13,279 nucleotides of DNA from Deltaproteobacteria bacterium (GCA_024277475.1 JAJRVC010000734.1:1-13279); one strand, 5' to 3'. Counted from the first letter of the stretch, positions 7,217-13,276 are shown. Program-made: numbers and translations. The notes: generated by a model not told the origin, from the letters alone.

Positions 7217-8899
7217 CTATTGTGACAATTTAGCAATCACCTGATCGTACCCATGAATCAGGCCCGGCGTAACCTGTACTTTGATACGAATGTTTTTCCC
7301 GGTGGTGGTGAAACCGCGCACCATGTTAAATTGCAGGCTTTCAAGTACTTGCATTTCTAAATAGTCGGCATTGGCACCCCGGCTGATTGCTTTGGTTCTT
7401 AGCAGTTCAAAGGCCTGGTGGATGGCCGCATCGGTGTCGAATCCATGATCAATGGTTTGGCTGAAGTTTTCTTCCGGAGCACGGGCAATCCTTCTTTCAG
7501 TGTCGGCAAAAAAAGTGACTTCACAGGTGGTGCGGGCCAGTGCCGCACCGATGGCATTGGCGACTTTCCATCTCGGCACAACCCGCACTCGATAATCCGA
7601 AGCGTTTTCAAGATACCGGGCAAAATATGGCGCCGGACCGCCTAGAACCAGGATCGATTTAGGTCGCACGACATATCCGTCTTGAAGTTCATGGACCGTA
7701 TACACCGGCTTGCTGTTGATTCGATAGACGAGTTGCCGGGCGGCGGATAATATTTTTTTACAGGAGACATCGAGAATTTCAGCAGCAAGGGCTTTGACTG
7801 AGAATCCAAGAGCTTTGGCCAACGGCTCTATTCCTTCGATCGCTTTTTTCCGGCTGCCATCAGTGATGTTTTCCAGAATAAACAGCGCATCCGTCGGTGT
7901 TGGCGCTGGTCCGCCATACGCCATTGCCGGACCCAGTCTCCCGGGGCCGACCCTCAGTTTTCCATTGCTGATCCTGATGGTGCTGTCCCCACCCAGACCG
8001 ATGGAGAGAGTTTCAAGGGACCTGATCAGGGTTTTATACCCGCCCAACTCAATTCCGAGCGGATCCAGCACGGGAGCCCGGTTGATAAGGACCGCCATAT
8101 CGGTGGTTGTTCCTCCGATATCCATAACCAGCGTATCTTCTTTTTGGGGGCCGAAGGCTACGGCGCCCATGGCACTGGCAGCCGGGCCGGAAAGAATCGT
8201 TTGCGCGGGATGCTCAATGGAGGACTTGAATCTCATATTGCCCCCGTCCGCTTTAAGAAGGCGAATGGGCAGTTTCAGCCCTTTGGCTTCCAGGGATTTC
8301 TCTACCGCATGGTAAAATTCTTTGTGGATCGGATAAACCGATGCATTTAAAAAGGTAGTTGCAATACGGCGGGGAAAATTTAGATTTCCGGATATGCGGT
8401 GACCCATGAAAACTTTTTCAAAAGATGTTTTTAATATTTTGTTGATTTCCAATTCGTGAGACGGGTTGCGAACGGAAAATTTACCCACCACTCCGACATA
8501 TTCGATTCCTTCTGTTTTTAAATGAGCGCTGATGTCTTTTATCTCAGCGGGATCGATCGGTTTTATTTCCCGGCCCCTGTGATCAATAGAGCCTGCAACC
8601 GCAAAATAATTGGAGTTGGTACGGTAAAATTCAGGATTAATTCCGGGGCCTCCGGCAACAATCATACCTGCAGGTTTAGTCTTATTCTGAACGATGGCGT
8701 TGGTGGTCAGCGTGGTGCTTAAGACAATGCGGTTAATTTTCTCAGAGTTATGGTCCTGTGTTACCGCCGTTAATCCGGCTAAAACGGAATTAAACAGATC
8801 CGACGGATCGGTGGGAACTTTTACCTCTTTTATGAGTCCCTCCCGTCCGACAAGGACCACATCGGTGTGGGTGCCGCCTACGTCCAAGCCTATAATCAT
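7217..8899 (-). CDS. Hydantoinase/oxoprolinase family (HyuA-like) ASKHA protein
   Basis: A 560-residue protein with the ASKHA fold of hydantoinase A/oxoprolinase proteins. The phosphate-1 loop is at residues 6-13 (DVGGTHTD). LSTTLTTNAIVQNKT follows, then LSGPAAS (about 236-242) and the second loop DIGGTTTDM (260-268). GLGGDS (301-306) and VGPGRLGPAMAYGGPAPTPTD (about 317-337) come next, and LVLGGPAP sits in the last third. Such subunits use ATP to open cyclic amides (hydantoins, 5-oxoproline) or activate ketones, usually with a HyuB-type partner and near 690 residues. This one is shorter and no HyuB gene is adjacent, so its substrate and even its enzymatic nature are open. The start ATG at 8899 has AAAAGG nine bases upstream. 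The ATG at 8908 touches that site and is less likely. The downstream partner is the deacetylase-fold gene. Confidence 0.85.
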   Translation of the reverse strand: MIIGLDVGGTHTDVVLVGREGLIKEVKVPTDPSDLFNSVLAGLTAVTQDHNSEKINRIVLSTTLTTNAIVQNKTKPAGMIVAGGPGINPEFYRTNSNYFAVAGSIDHRGREIKPIDPAEIKDISAHLKTEGIEYVGVVGKFSVRNPSHELEINKILKTSFEKVFMGHRISGNLNFPRRIATTFLNASVYPIHKEFYHAVEKSLEAKGLKLPIRLLKADGGNMRFKSSIEHPAQTILSGPAASAMGAVAFGPQKEDTLVMDIGGTTTDMAVLINRAPVLDPLGIELGGYKTLIRSLETLSIGLGGDSTIRISNGKLRVGPGRLGPAMAYGGPAPTPTDALFILENITDGSRKKAIEGIEPLAKALGFSVKALAAEILDVSCKKILSAARQLVYRINSKPVYTVHELQDGYVVRPKSILVLGGPAPYFARYLENASDYRVRVVPRWKVANAIGAALARTTCEVTFFADTERRIARAPEENFSQTIDHGFDTDAAIHQAFELLRTKAISRGANADYLEMQVLESLQFNMVRGFTTTGKNIRIKVQVTPGLIHGYDQVIAKLSQ

Positions 8900-8924
8900 G
8901 AGTGTCATCCTTTTAACGATTCTA

Positions 8925-8952
8925 ATATTAACGAAACGTTTTCATTTTGCAA
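8925..8952 (-). promoter_or_regulatory. Possible promoter of the hydantoinase-family/deacetylase-fold operon
   Basis: On the minus strand TTGCAA (8952-8947) is followed after 16 bases by TAATAT (8930-8925), about 25 bases before the ATG at 8899. Four of six bases match in each box, so this is a modest candidate. It is the only one I found in the AT-rich stretch before the operon. Confidence 0.3.
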
Positions 8953-8984
8953 TAAAAAAACAATTTTTCATTTCAATCTGCAGA

Positions 8985-9227
8985 ATGAGGAAGACAAGAA
9001 TAAGTGCAAAAATTCAGCCACGTGCTCAGGGTTTACGAAGAAATAAACTCACAATTTTGGAAGTTGAGGCGCCCGGCCCGCAAGACACGGAAGCACAGGA
9101 ACATCAAGCATATTTCGAGCTTCCGCAACGCAGCGGGACGGGATGGATCGGCGTCCAAAATGTGAAGTTATTTTTGAGTGAGCCTTTAGTTCCTGAGTGG
9201 CTGATTGACGAGGTCCGAACTTTGTGA
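8985..9227 (+). CDS. Hypothetical small protein, 80 residues
   Basis: The only plausible gene in the space between the hydantoinase-family operon and the ATPase gene. From ATG 8985 it encodes a basic N-terminus (MRKTRISAKIQPRAQGLRRN). A polar acidic middle (LTILEVEAPGPQDTEAQEH) and an aromatic end (GTGWIGVQNVKLFLSEPLVP, then EWLIDEVRTL) follow. Codon use and amino-acid mix look normal, unlike the shadow frames nearby. The frame stays open upstream through a hydrophobic stretch back past 8899, antisense to the hydantoinase-family gene. No clear ribosome site precedes 8985. It overlaps the convergent ATPase gene by 42 bases at its 3' end. I do not recognise a family. It may be a real small gene, or a fragment. 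Confidence 0.4.
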   Translation: MRKTRISAKIQPRAQGLRRNKLTILEVEAPGPQDTEAQEHQAYFELPQRSGTGWIGVQNVKLFLSEPLVPEWLIDEVRTL

Positions 9228-10733
9228 AAGGATATAATTTCGCTGGAGTGATGTGATTTTAATCTCTACCCGGTGATTCTTTTTTTTACCAATTTCAATA
9301 TGATTACCTTCTATTGGATATTTTGCCCCCAGACCGACGGTTTTAATTCTTGATGCCATAATCCCGTGGTTGATAAAATAGCTTTTTACCAGATTTGCTC
9401 TGACTTTGGAAAGTTTTTTATTGCGCCAGTAATTACCATGAGAATCCGTATAACTTTCAATAATAATTTCAGAGTTTGGATAACTTCGAATCGACGCTGT
9501 CAATCTATTCAGAGTGTCAAGATTATTTTTTGAAAGCTCTTTTGAGGCATTTTGGAAATAAAGTATGTGGCTTTGGGGTAATCTATTATTATCGGGAGTA
9601 TTGTTTTTTTCAATTTTCATCTGTCCTGATAATTCAAGCACCGGTTCTGCATTGGAAAAGAGGAGTTTCTTTTTTGCATAATCGATTTTTTCTTCATATT
9701 GCTTAAAGTTCCGGAAAGCCTCTTCTGCAATTGTCGGAAACTGAGAATGATTTGGGTATAAATTATAAAATACAAAGGATGCGATCAATAGTATGCCAAC
9801 GATGGAAGCAGCTAAATTGAATCTTCTCCACCCCGAATGTGTTTTCCCCGCGGCGAGTTCTTGTCCCGGTCCTTGAACGCCGCCAATTTTTTTTTGCTCA
9901 CTAATTCTGGATGCTCCTGACAATTTTAGTTCCCGAGCACATTCTTCAATAATTTTTTTGTCAATTCTGTTTTTTCCTGAAGAATACCCTGTCAGCAATG
10001 CAAGATCACAGATGGCGTTGATCAGCCGGGGGAATCCGGCTGAAAATAAATGAATGTTTTGTAGTGCCTTGGATCCGAAGATTTTTTTATCCGATCCGGC
10101 TACTTTGAGACGATGATTTATATATTCAAGGGTTTCAGAATTACTCAAAGGATCAAGATGGTATCTGATGCTGATTCTCTGCTTAAACGCCCTGTTTCTG
10201 TTTTCATTTAGAATAGCGTTAAGTTCGTTCTGACCCACAATAAAAATGTTGATAAGCTTCGTCTCCGGCACCTCAATATTTGATAGCAGCCGTATTTCTT
10301 CTAATAGCTCATGTGAAATGTTTTGAGCCTCATCGAGGATCAATAGTATTGTTTTACCTTGTAAATATGTCTTGTATAGAAATGGCTTTAAATGATTAAG
10401 AAAGTCCCCTTTGCTGCTGAATTTTCTATTCATTTTAAATTCATTAGAAAGGATATTATAAAGATCTATGGGGTCCAACCCGGGGTCAGGAAGCATTACA
10501 GTAATGACTTTTTCATCAATTTTTTTTAATAGGGTATTGATGACAGCTGTTTTCCCCGTGCCCACATCTCCCGTAAGTAACAAAAAGCCCTTGTTTTCCT
10601 GCAGCCCATATTGCAAGGCAGCCAGCGCCTCAGCATGTTTTTCACCAAGCCAGATGAATTTCGGATCAGCCGTTAACTGAAAAGGTTTTTCGCTAAAATT
10701 ATAGTGAGAAAGATACATGCCTTCGATTTTCAT
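9186..10733 (-). CDS. ExeA/XrtA-system-type AAA ATPase fused to a membrane helix and OmpA domain
   Basis: A 515-residue protein. Residues about 6-270 form an AAA ATPase of the ExeA/GspA and PEP-CTERM-system ATPase type. It opens with MYLSHYNFSEKPFQLTADP and has Walker A GDVGTGKT (55-62), Walker B LLILDEAQ (130-137), a VGQNEL sensor region and FSAGFPRLINAICD (230-243). Residues 271-305 are a linker and 306-324 one membrane helix. Residues about 385-495 are an OmpA-like peptidoglycan-binding domain with SYTDSHGNYWRNKKLSKVRA, TVGLGAKYP and NHRVEI. The ATPase thus lies in the cytoplasm and the OmpA domain holds the cell wall. ExeA-type proteins also join an ATPase to a periplasmic wall-binding part and help secretin assembly; the XrtA-type ones accompany exosortase/exopolysaccharide loci. 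The start could be M1 or M6; M6 fits the family but its GAAGG is too close. The facing gene encodes an exosortase-type substrate. Confidence 0.85.
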   Translation of the reverse strand: MKIEGMYLSHYNFSEKPFQLTADPKFIWLGEKHAEALAALQYGLQENKGFLLLTGDVGTGKTAVINTLLKKIDEKVITVMLPDPGLDPIDLYNILSNEFKMNRKFSSKGDFLNHLKPFLYKTYLQGKTILLILDEAQNISHELLEEIRLLSNIEVPETKLINIFIVGQNELNAILNENRNRAFKQRISIRYHLDPLSNSETLEYINHRLKVAGSDKKIFGSKALQNIHLFSAGFPRLINAICDLALLTGYSSGKNRIDKKIIEECARELKLSGASRISEQKKIGGVQGPGQELAAGKTHSGWRRFNLAASIVGILLIASFVFYNLYPNHSQFPTIAEEAFRNFKQYEEKIDYAKKKLLFSNAEPVLELSGQMKIEKNNTPDNNRLPQSHILYFQNASKELSKNNLDTLNRLTASIRSYPNSEIIIESYTDSHGNYWRNKKLSKVRANLVKSYFINHGIMASRIKTVGLGAKYPIEGNHIEIGKKKNHRVEIKITSLQRNYILSQSSDLVNQPLRN

Positions 10734-10918
10734 AACCGTTTTTTATAGGTTTCAATTTAATTTAAAATTTGGGCCGTCCTTTTTGTTATCGGCAATCTCA
10801 AAAAATGCTTTACAAAAAAGAGTATCATCTCGGCTCTTCACCGATGGTTTTGCTTCCGTCCGGTTAAACTCTTACGAATACCCATGTATTGTCCAAAAAA
10901 GTACCTAGATCCCCTATG

Positions 10919-10986
10919 ATTGTGAAATTAATTACATAACAATTGTGAAAATAATTTCACATATTTCTATCCATCATAATTTCATA
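10919..10986. promoter_or_regulatory. Operator-like cluster of TGTGAAAWTA half-sites
   Basis: ATTGTGAAATTA at 10919-10930 is repeated as ATTGTGAAAATA at 10942-10953, 23 bases on. TAATTTCACA at 10952-10961 is the exact inverted copy of TGTGAAATTA (10921-10930). It also forms a tight palindrome with the second copy: TGTGAAA (10944-10950), four bases, TTTCACA (10955-10961). A variant, TAATTTCATA, lies at 10977-10986. This looks like multiple binding sites for a dimeric regulator. The TGTGA and TCACA halves are eight bases apart, not the six of a CRP site. Confidence 0.4.
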
Positions 10987-11010
10987 ATTTTGATAACTGC
11001 TTGTAATATA

Positions 11011-11038
11011 TTTAAATAATTTTTTTTAAAATTATAAT
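11011..11038 (+). promoter_or_regulatory. Candidate promoter of the mini sorting-signal gene
   Basis: A perfect TATAAT at 11033-11038, with TTTAAA (11011-11016) as a weak -35 box across a 16-base spacer. Transcription would begin near 11045, giving a leader of almost 100 bases before the TTG start at 11142. The half-site cluster ends about 25 bases upstream of the -35 box, a position suiting an activator. AT-richness makes chance TATAAT boxes likely. Confidence 0.35.
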
Positions 11039-11039
11039 A

Positions 11040-11061
11040 GAATTTTGTATGAATTTTGCAT
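11040..11061. repeat. 11-base tandem repeat GAATTTTGYAT
   Basis: GAATTTTGTAT (11040-11050) is followed directly by GAATTTTGCAT (11051-11061), 10 of 11 bases alike. It begins two bases after the TATAAT box and so covers the likely transcription start of the mini sorting-signal gene. Confidence 0.45.
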
Positions 11062-11141
11062 TCACTTATCCGACAGAATAATTGAATTGCGCTTTAAAAA
11101 ACTGAACGGCTACGAAGAGAATAATACCAGGACATAAAAAA

Positions 11142-11327
11142 TTGAAAATAATTTGCACTTTATTAGGTTTAGCCTATTTTTTTATATTAGCTCAGGATGC
11201 GGATGCCTTCAGTTTCAGCATCTTCGCTATTAATCGAGTCCCAATCCCTGGAGACGCTATAATATTTCTTTTAGGAGCAGGTATCGTTGGATTTCTAGGA
11301 TTAGGCCGGCGGAAGTTAAGGAAGTAA
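11142..11327 (+). CDS. Minimal exosortase-type substrate: signal peptide plus VPIPG/PEP-CTERM-like sorting signal
   Basis: A 61-residue protein. Residues 1-22 are a signal peptide: MK, a hydrophobic core (ICTLLGLAYFFILA) and ADA22 as cleavage site. Residues 33-61 are a three-part sorting signal: the motif VPIPG (33-37), a hydrophobic helix of about 18 residues (38-55) and a basic tail (RRKLRK). This matches the VPEP/VPLPA-CTERM signals cut by exosortases. Only FSFSIFAINR (23-32) lies between the two, so export and sorting would release a peptide of 10-14 residues; most known substrates are far larger. The start is TTG at 11142, supported by CCAGGA (11127-11132) nine bases upstream and by the signal peptide that begins exactly there. 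A hairpin follows the stop at once. The divergent neighbour is an exosortase-system-type ATPase. No exosortase gene is in the window, so sorting is inferred. It might also be a simple small membrane protein. Confidence 0.75.
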   Translation: MKIICTLLGLAYFFILAQDADAFSFSIFAINRVPIPGDAIIFLLGAGIVGFLGLGRRKLRK

Positions 11328-11362
11328 CCGGGCACCAATTTTAAATGTTAAAATTGTACCGG
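11328..11362 (+). terminator. Stem-loop directly after the mini sorting-signal gene
   Basis: CAATTTTAA (11336-11344) pairs perfectly with TTAAAATTG (11348-11356) over a three-base loop. CCGG at 11328-11331 can pair with CCGG at 11359-11362 to extend the stem with small bulges. It begins at the first base after the stop codon. No T-run follows, so it may protect or attenuate the transcript rather than end it. Confidence 0.45.
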
Positions 11363-11523
11363 GCCGGGGATTGCAGGACAGACGATCTATCGATATGCAT
11401 GTGTTACAAATATTGCTGGCACATGCCGCTACAAGAGAGATTCGTGCGACTCCACACTCAATCTGAGTGACCGGCTCAATCGAATTCGCTAAGTCCTTAA
11501 ACAGGGTATAAGAAACTCAAGGC
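11363..11523 (+). other. Gene-free stretch with hairpins before a strong terminator; possible small RNA or long 3' UTR
   Basis: No coding frame is supported. CACTCA (11455-11460) and TGAGTG (11464-11469) form a perfect hairpin with a three-base loop. The stretch is less AT-rich than the upstream control region and ends at a strong terminator, as a small RNA or a processed 3' end would. It matches no RNA family that I recognise. I found no separate promoter for it. Confidence 0.25.
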
Positions 11524-11561
11524 AAAAAAAAGCAGGGTCAGAAATGGCGCTGCTTTTTTTT
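11524..11561. terminator. Bidirectional intrinsic terminator
   Basis: AAAAAAAAGCAG (11524-11535) is the exact complement of the 12 bases at 11550-11561, leaving a 14-base loop. On both strands the stem ends in a T-rich run; on the plus strand more T follow (to about 11571). It lies between the mini sorting-signal gene and the convergent MFS gene and can serve both. Confidence 0.75.
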
Positions 11562-11680
11562 ATTCTTTTTTAGGGTCAAGTTTACCGCAGTTTACTGCGA
11601 TAAAACCGACACTTCATCAGAAAATTCCAGCAGCAAGAGAATCCGGTGCTCAACGGGCCGCCGGAAATTACCAATTGACC

Positions 11681-12979
11681 TCATCTCTGCTGCCGGCAAT
11701 AGGTTTCCCTGGTAAAAAACAGCAATACAAAAGACAGAATGGCCCATACGATCATTAAGGTGAAGCCTGCATGGTAGGCGGATATATTATAAATTCTGAC
11801 TCCATCCACCAGATCACCGCTCCAGCTTCGATCCAGCATCAATCCTACAACGGGTTGAAGCAGGGTGGGTCCTAACATAATTCCCATGTTGATCATCCCG
11901 TTTACCGTACCGGACAGGTGGATCGGTACGGACTCTTTTGCAAATACAAAACTGATGATCATGCAACCTGATGTAAAGCCGGTGATCAGCAGCACGATAA
12001 CGAGCAATGGCAGCGGTAAATTTGGCCGGAACAAAATGATTGCCCATCCGGTCACCGCCAGCATACATCCCAAAATATAAAGCGGTTTTCGGCGACCGAG
12101 CCGATCCGAAAGTCCCCCGAATACAGGTCCACCAACGGCCCAAGCCACCAGCATGGCGGAGTTTAATCCGGCGGCCTGGGAGGTTTGCAGACCGTGATGG
12201 GTGCTCAAATAGGGAACTCCCCACAGTCCGCCAAAGGTCAGGACGCAACCGACAATACCGCCCGGAATTACAAATAAGAGCCAGGTATTCGGATACCGCA
12301 AAACCTCGACAATGCCGGAAATGATCTGTTTGCGTGGGTTTTTGCCCACTGCGACAGCGGCATCGGAAAAACCGGCATATCCTTTTTCGGCGGGATGGTC
12401 TCTGACGATCAACCAGAGGCCCGCGCAGATAGCAAAGGTAACACCAGCTGAAACCAGCATGGTAAGGCGCCAGCCAAAAGCAACTACAGAGAGTCGCAAA
12501 GGAGTCCCAGCGAATACCGCACCGACAATTCCAAAAAACAGGGCAACTCCTGAAACCGTGGAGAAAAACTTGGCTGGAAACCATTCCACGGCCAATTTCA
12601 ATGTGCCGACAAAAGCGACCGCTACGGAACCGCCGATCAGGAATCTACCGAGATAGGCCCATAAAATGCTCGGTGCGAGGGCAAAAATTAAGATGCCGGT
12701 TCCAGCAATAAAGGCTCCGGTAGTCAAGAGACGACGCGGTCCCCAGATATCCGCTAAAATCCCTGTGGGTACCTGCATGGCCACATAACTGTAAAAATAG
12801 AAAGCGGACAAATTTCCCAAGGCCGTGGCGCTGATGTTAAATGTCTGCATGAGTTCCGCGGTCATGACGGCCGGCGTAACGCGCAGGAAAAAGCCGACAA
12901 GATAGAAGGCAGCACCCCATGACCAGATGGTCCATGCCAGGCGTAAAGGAGGTGTTGTTGATTTATGGTACGTGTTCAC
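11681..12979 (-). CDS. Major facilitator superfamily transporter
   Basis: A 432-residue inner-membrane protein of the usual MFS length, with about 12 hydrophobic helices in two halves. The half-junction loop is around residues 193-222 (IVRDHPAEKGYAGF to GKNPRKQ). The MFS motif A is seen in both halves: GILADIWGPRR (73-83) after the second helix, and GGLSDRLGRRKPL (288-300). The N-terminus (FFLRVTPAVMTAELMQTF) and FYFYSYVAMQVPTGILAD resemble bacterial sugar-acid/organic-acid MFS carriers, but the substrate cannot be read. The start is GTG at 12979 with GGTGA about five bases upstream on the minus strand; no ATG fits better. It stands alone: its 3' end faces the bidirectional terminator and its 5' side is a repeat-rich gap. 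No regulator or enzyme gene is adjacent to hint at its cargo. Confidence 0.88.
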   Translation of the reverse strand: MNTYHKSTTPPLRLAWTIWSWGAAFYLVGFFLRVTPAVMTAELMQTFNISATALGNLSAFYFYSYVAMQVPTGILADIWGPRRLLTTGAFIAGTGILIFALAPSILWAYLGRFLIGGSVAVAFVGTLKLAVEWFPAKFFSTVSGVALFFGIVGAVFAGTPLRLSVVAFGWRLTMLVSAGVTFAICAGLWLIVRDHPAEKGYAGFSDAAVAVGKNPRKQIISGIVEVLRYPNTWLLFVIPGGIVGCVLTFGGLWGVPYLSTHHGLQTSQAAGLNSAMLVAWAVGGPVFGGLSDRLGRRKPLYILGCMLAVTGWAIILFRPNLPLPLLVIVLLITGFTSGCMIISFVFAKESVPIHLSGTVNGMINMGIMLGPTLLQPVVGLMLDRSWSGDLVDGVRIYNISAYHAGFTLMIVWAILSFVLLFFTRETYCRQQR

Positions 12980-13067
12980 AGCTTCACCGTTCCAGGTCAG
13001 AGCCTATAAAATTTTTTTGGTGTCCTCCAGAGGCGGATCTACGACATTTTGTGGAGATATGCCTAAC

Positions 13068-13116
13068 CCGGACAAGCCGGAATTGACTCTTGATTATTGA
13101 AAATTGGATATTCAAT
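13068..13116. repeat. CCGG hairpin followed by TTGA heptamer tract
   Basis: CCGG (13068-13071), a five-base loop and CCGG (13077-13080) form a small hairpin. Five heptamers follow: ATTGACT (13082), CTTGATT (13089), ATTGAAA (13096), ATTGGAT (13103) and ATTCAAT (13110). The same plan, GC hairpin then ATTGAAW heptamers, is found at 735-771. It lies about 90 bases upstream of the MFS start. Confidence 0.55.
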
Positions 13117-13129
13117 CTAACATCGGAAT

Positions 13130-13148
13130 CCTGGTCCTCTGGGCCAGG
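13130..13148. repeat. Hairpin in the gap upstream of the MFS gene
   Basis: CCTGGTCC (13130-13137) pairs with GGGCCAGG (13141-13148) across a three-base loop, eight pairs with one G-U wobble. No T-run follows on either strand. Nothing in the surrounding 12980-13279 gap looks coding. Confidence 0.4.
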
Positions 13149-13191
13149 TCAGAAATATCAGGCTCTGCCTTGAAAATAATACAAAGTGTGG

Positions 13192-13276
13192 AGTGATCTA
13201 AAGTTATAAGTGATCTAAAGTTAATGTATCACTTCGCTCTGTCGTTAATAAAAAAGATAGAATTCCTTAACTTTAG
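13192..13276. repeat. 17-bp tandem repeat and inverted repeat, possible palindromic element cut by the window end
   Basis: AGTGATCTAAAGTTA occurs at 13192-13206 and again at 13209-13223, period 17. CTAAAGTTAA (13215-13224) has an exact inverted copy, TTAACTTTAG, at 13267-13276, with 42 bases between. AGTGAT (13209-13214) also has an inverted copy, ATCACT, at 13228-13233. This is the form of a short dispersed palindromic element or MITE-like repeat. The right arm may continue past the window. Confidence 0.5.

Larger units (their letters stand above)
10734..11141. other. AT-rich divergent control region (408 bp) between the ATPase-OmpA and mini sorting-signal genes
   Basis: No coding region is supported here. 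The left part (10734-10910) holds an imperfect hairpin, CATCTCGG (10826-10833) against CCGATG (10841-10846). The centre holds a cluster of TGTGAAAWTA half-sites. The right part holds a TATAAT box and an 11-base tandem repeat. Because the genes diverge, one region can control both. Confidence 0.6.

Noticed and set aside
8694..8984. Long upstream extension of the small plus-strand ORF
   Set aside because: It is antisense to the well-supported hydantoinase-family gene up to 8899 and then a hydrophobic AT-rich stretch; only the part from 8985 looks protein-like.
10944..10961. CRP-type binding site
   Set aside because: TGTGA and TCACA are present but separated by eight bases instead of six; kept only as a half-site cluster for an unknown regulator.
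11417..11431. Sigma54 promoter suggested by TGGCAC at 11417-11422
   Set aside because: The downstream TTGC element is not at the proper distance, and no plus-strand gene follows.
11328..11523. Known riboswitch, tRNA, tmRNA or SRP RNA
   Set aside because: No conserved core, cloverleaf or tag-like sequence was recognised by eye; left as an unassigned structured stretch.
11814..12584. 256-codon minus-strand frame inside the MFS gene
   Set aside because: It lies in another frame of a clear MFS gene, is rich in R, C and W, and has no family features; it is a shadow.
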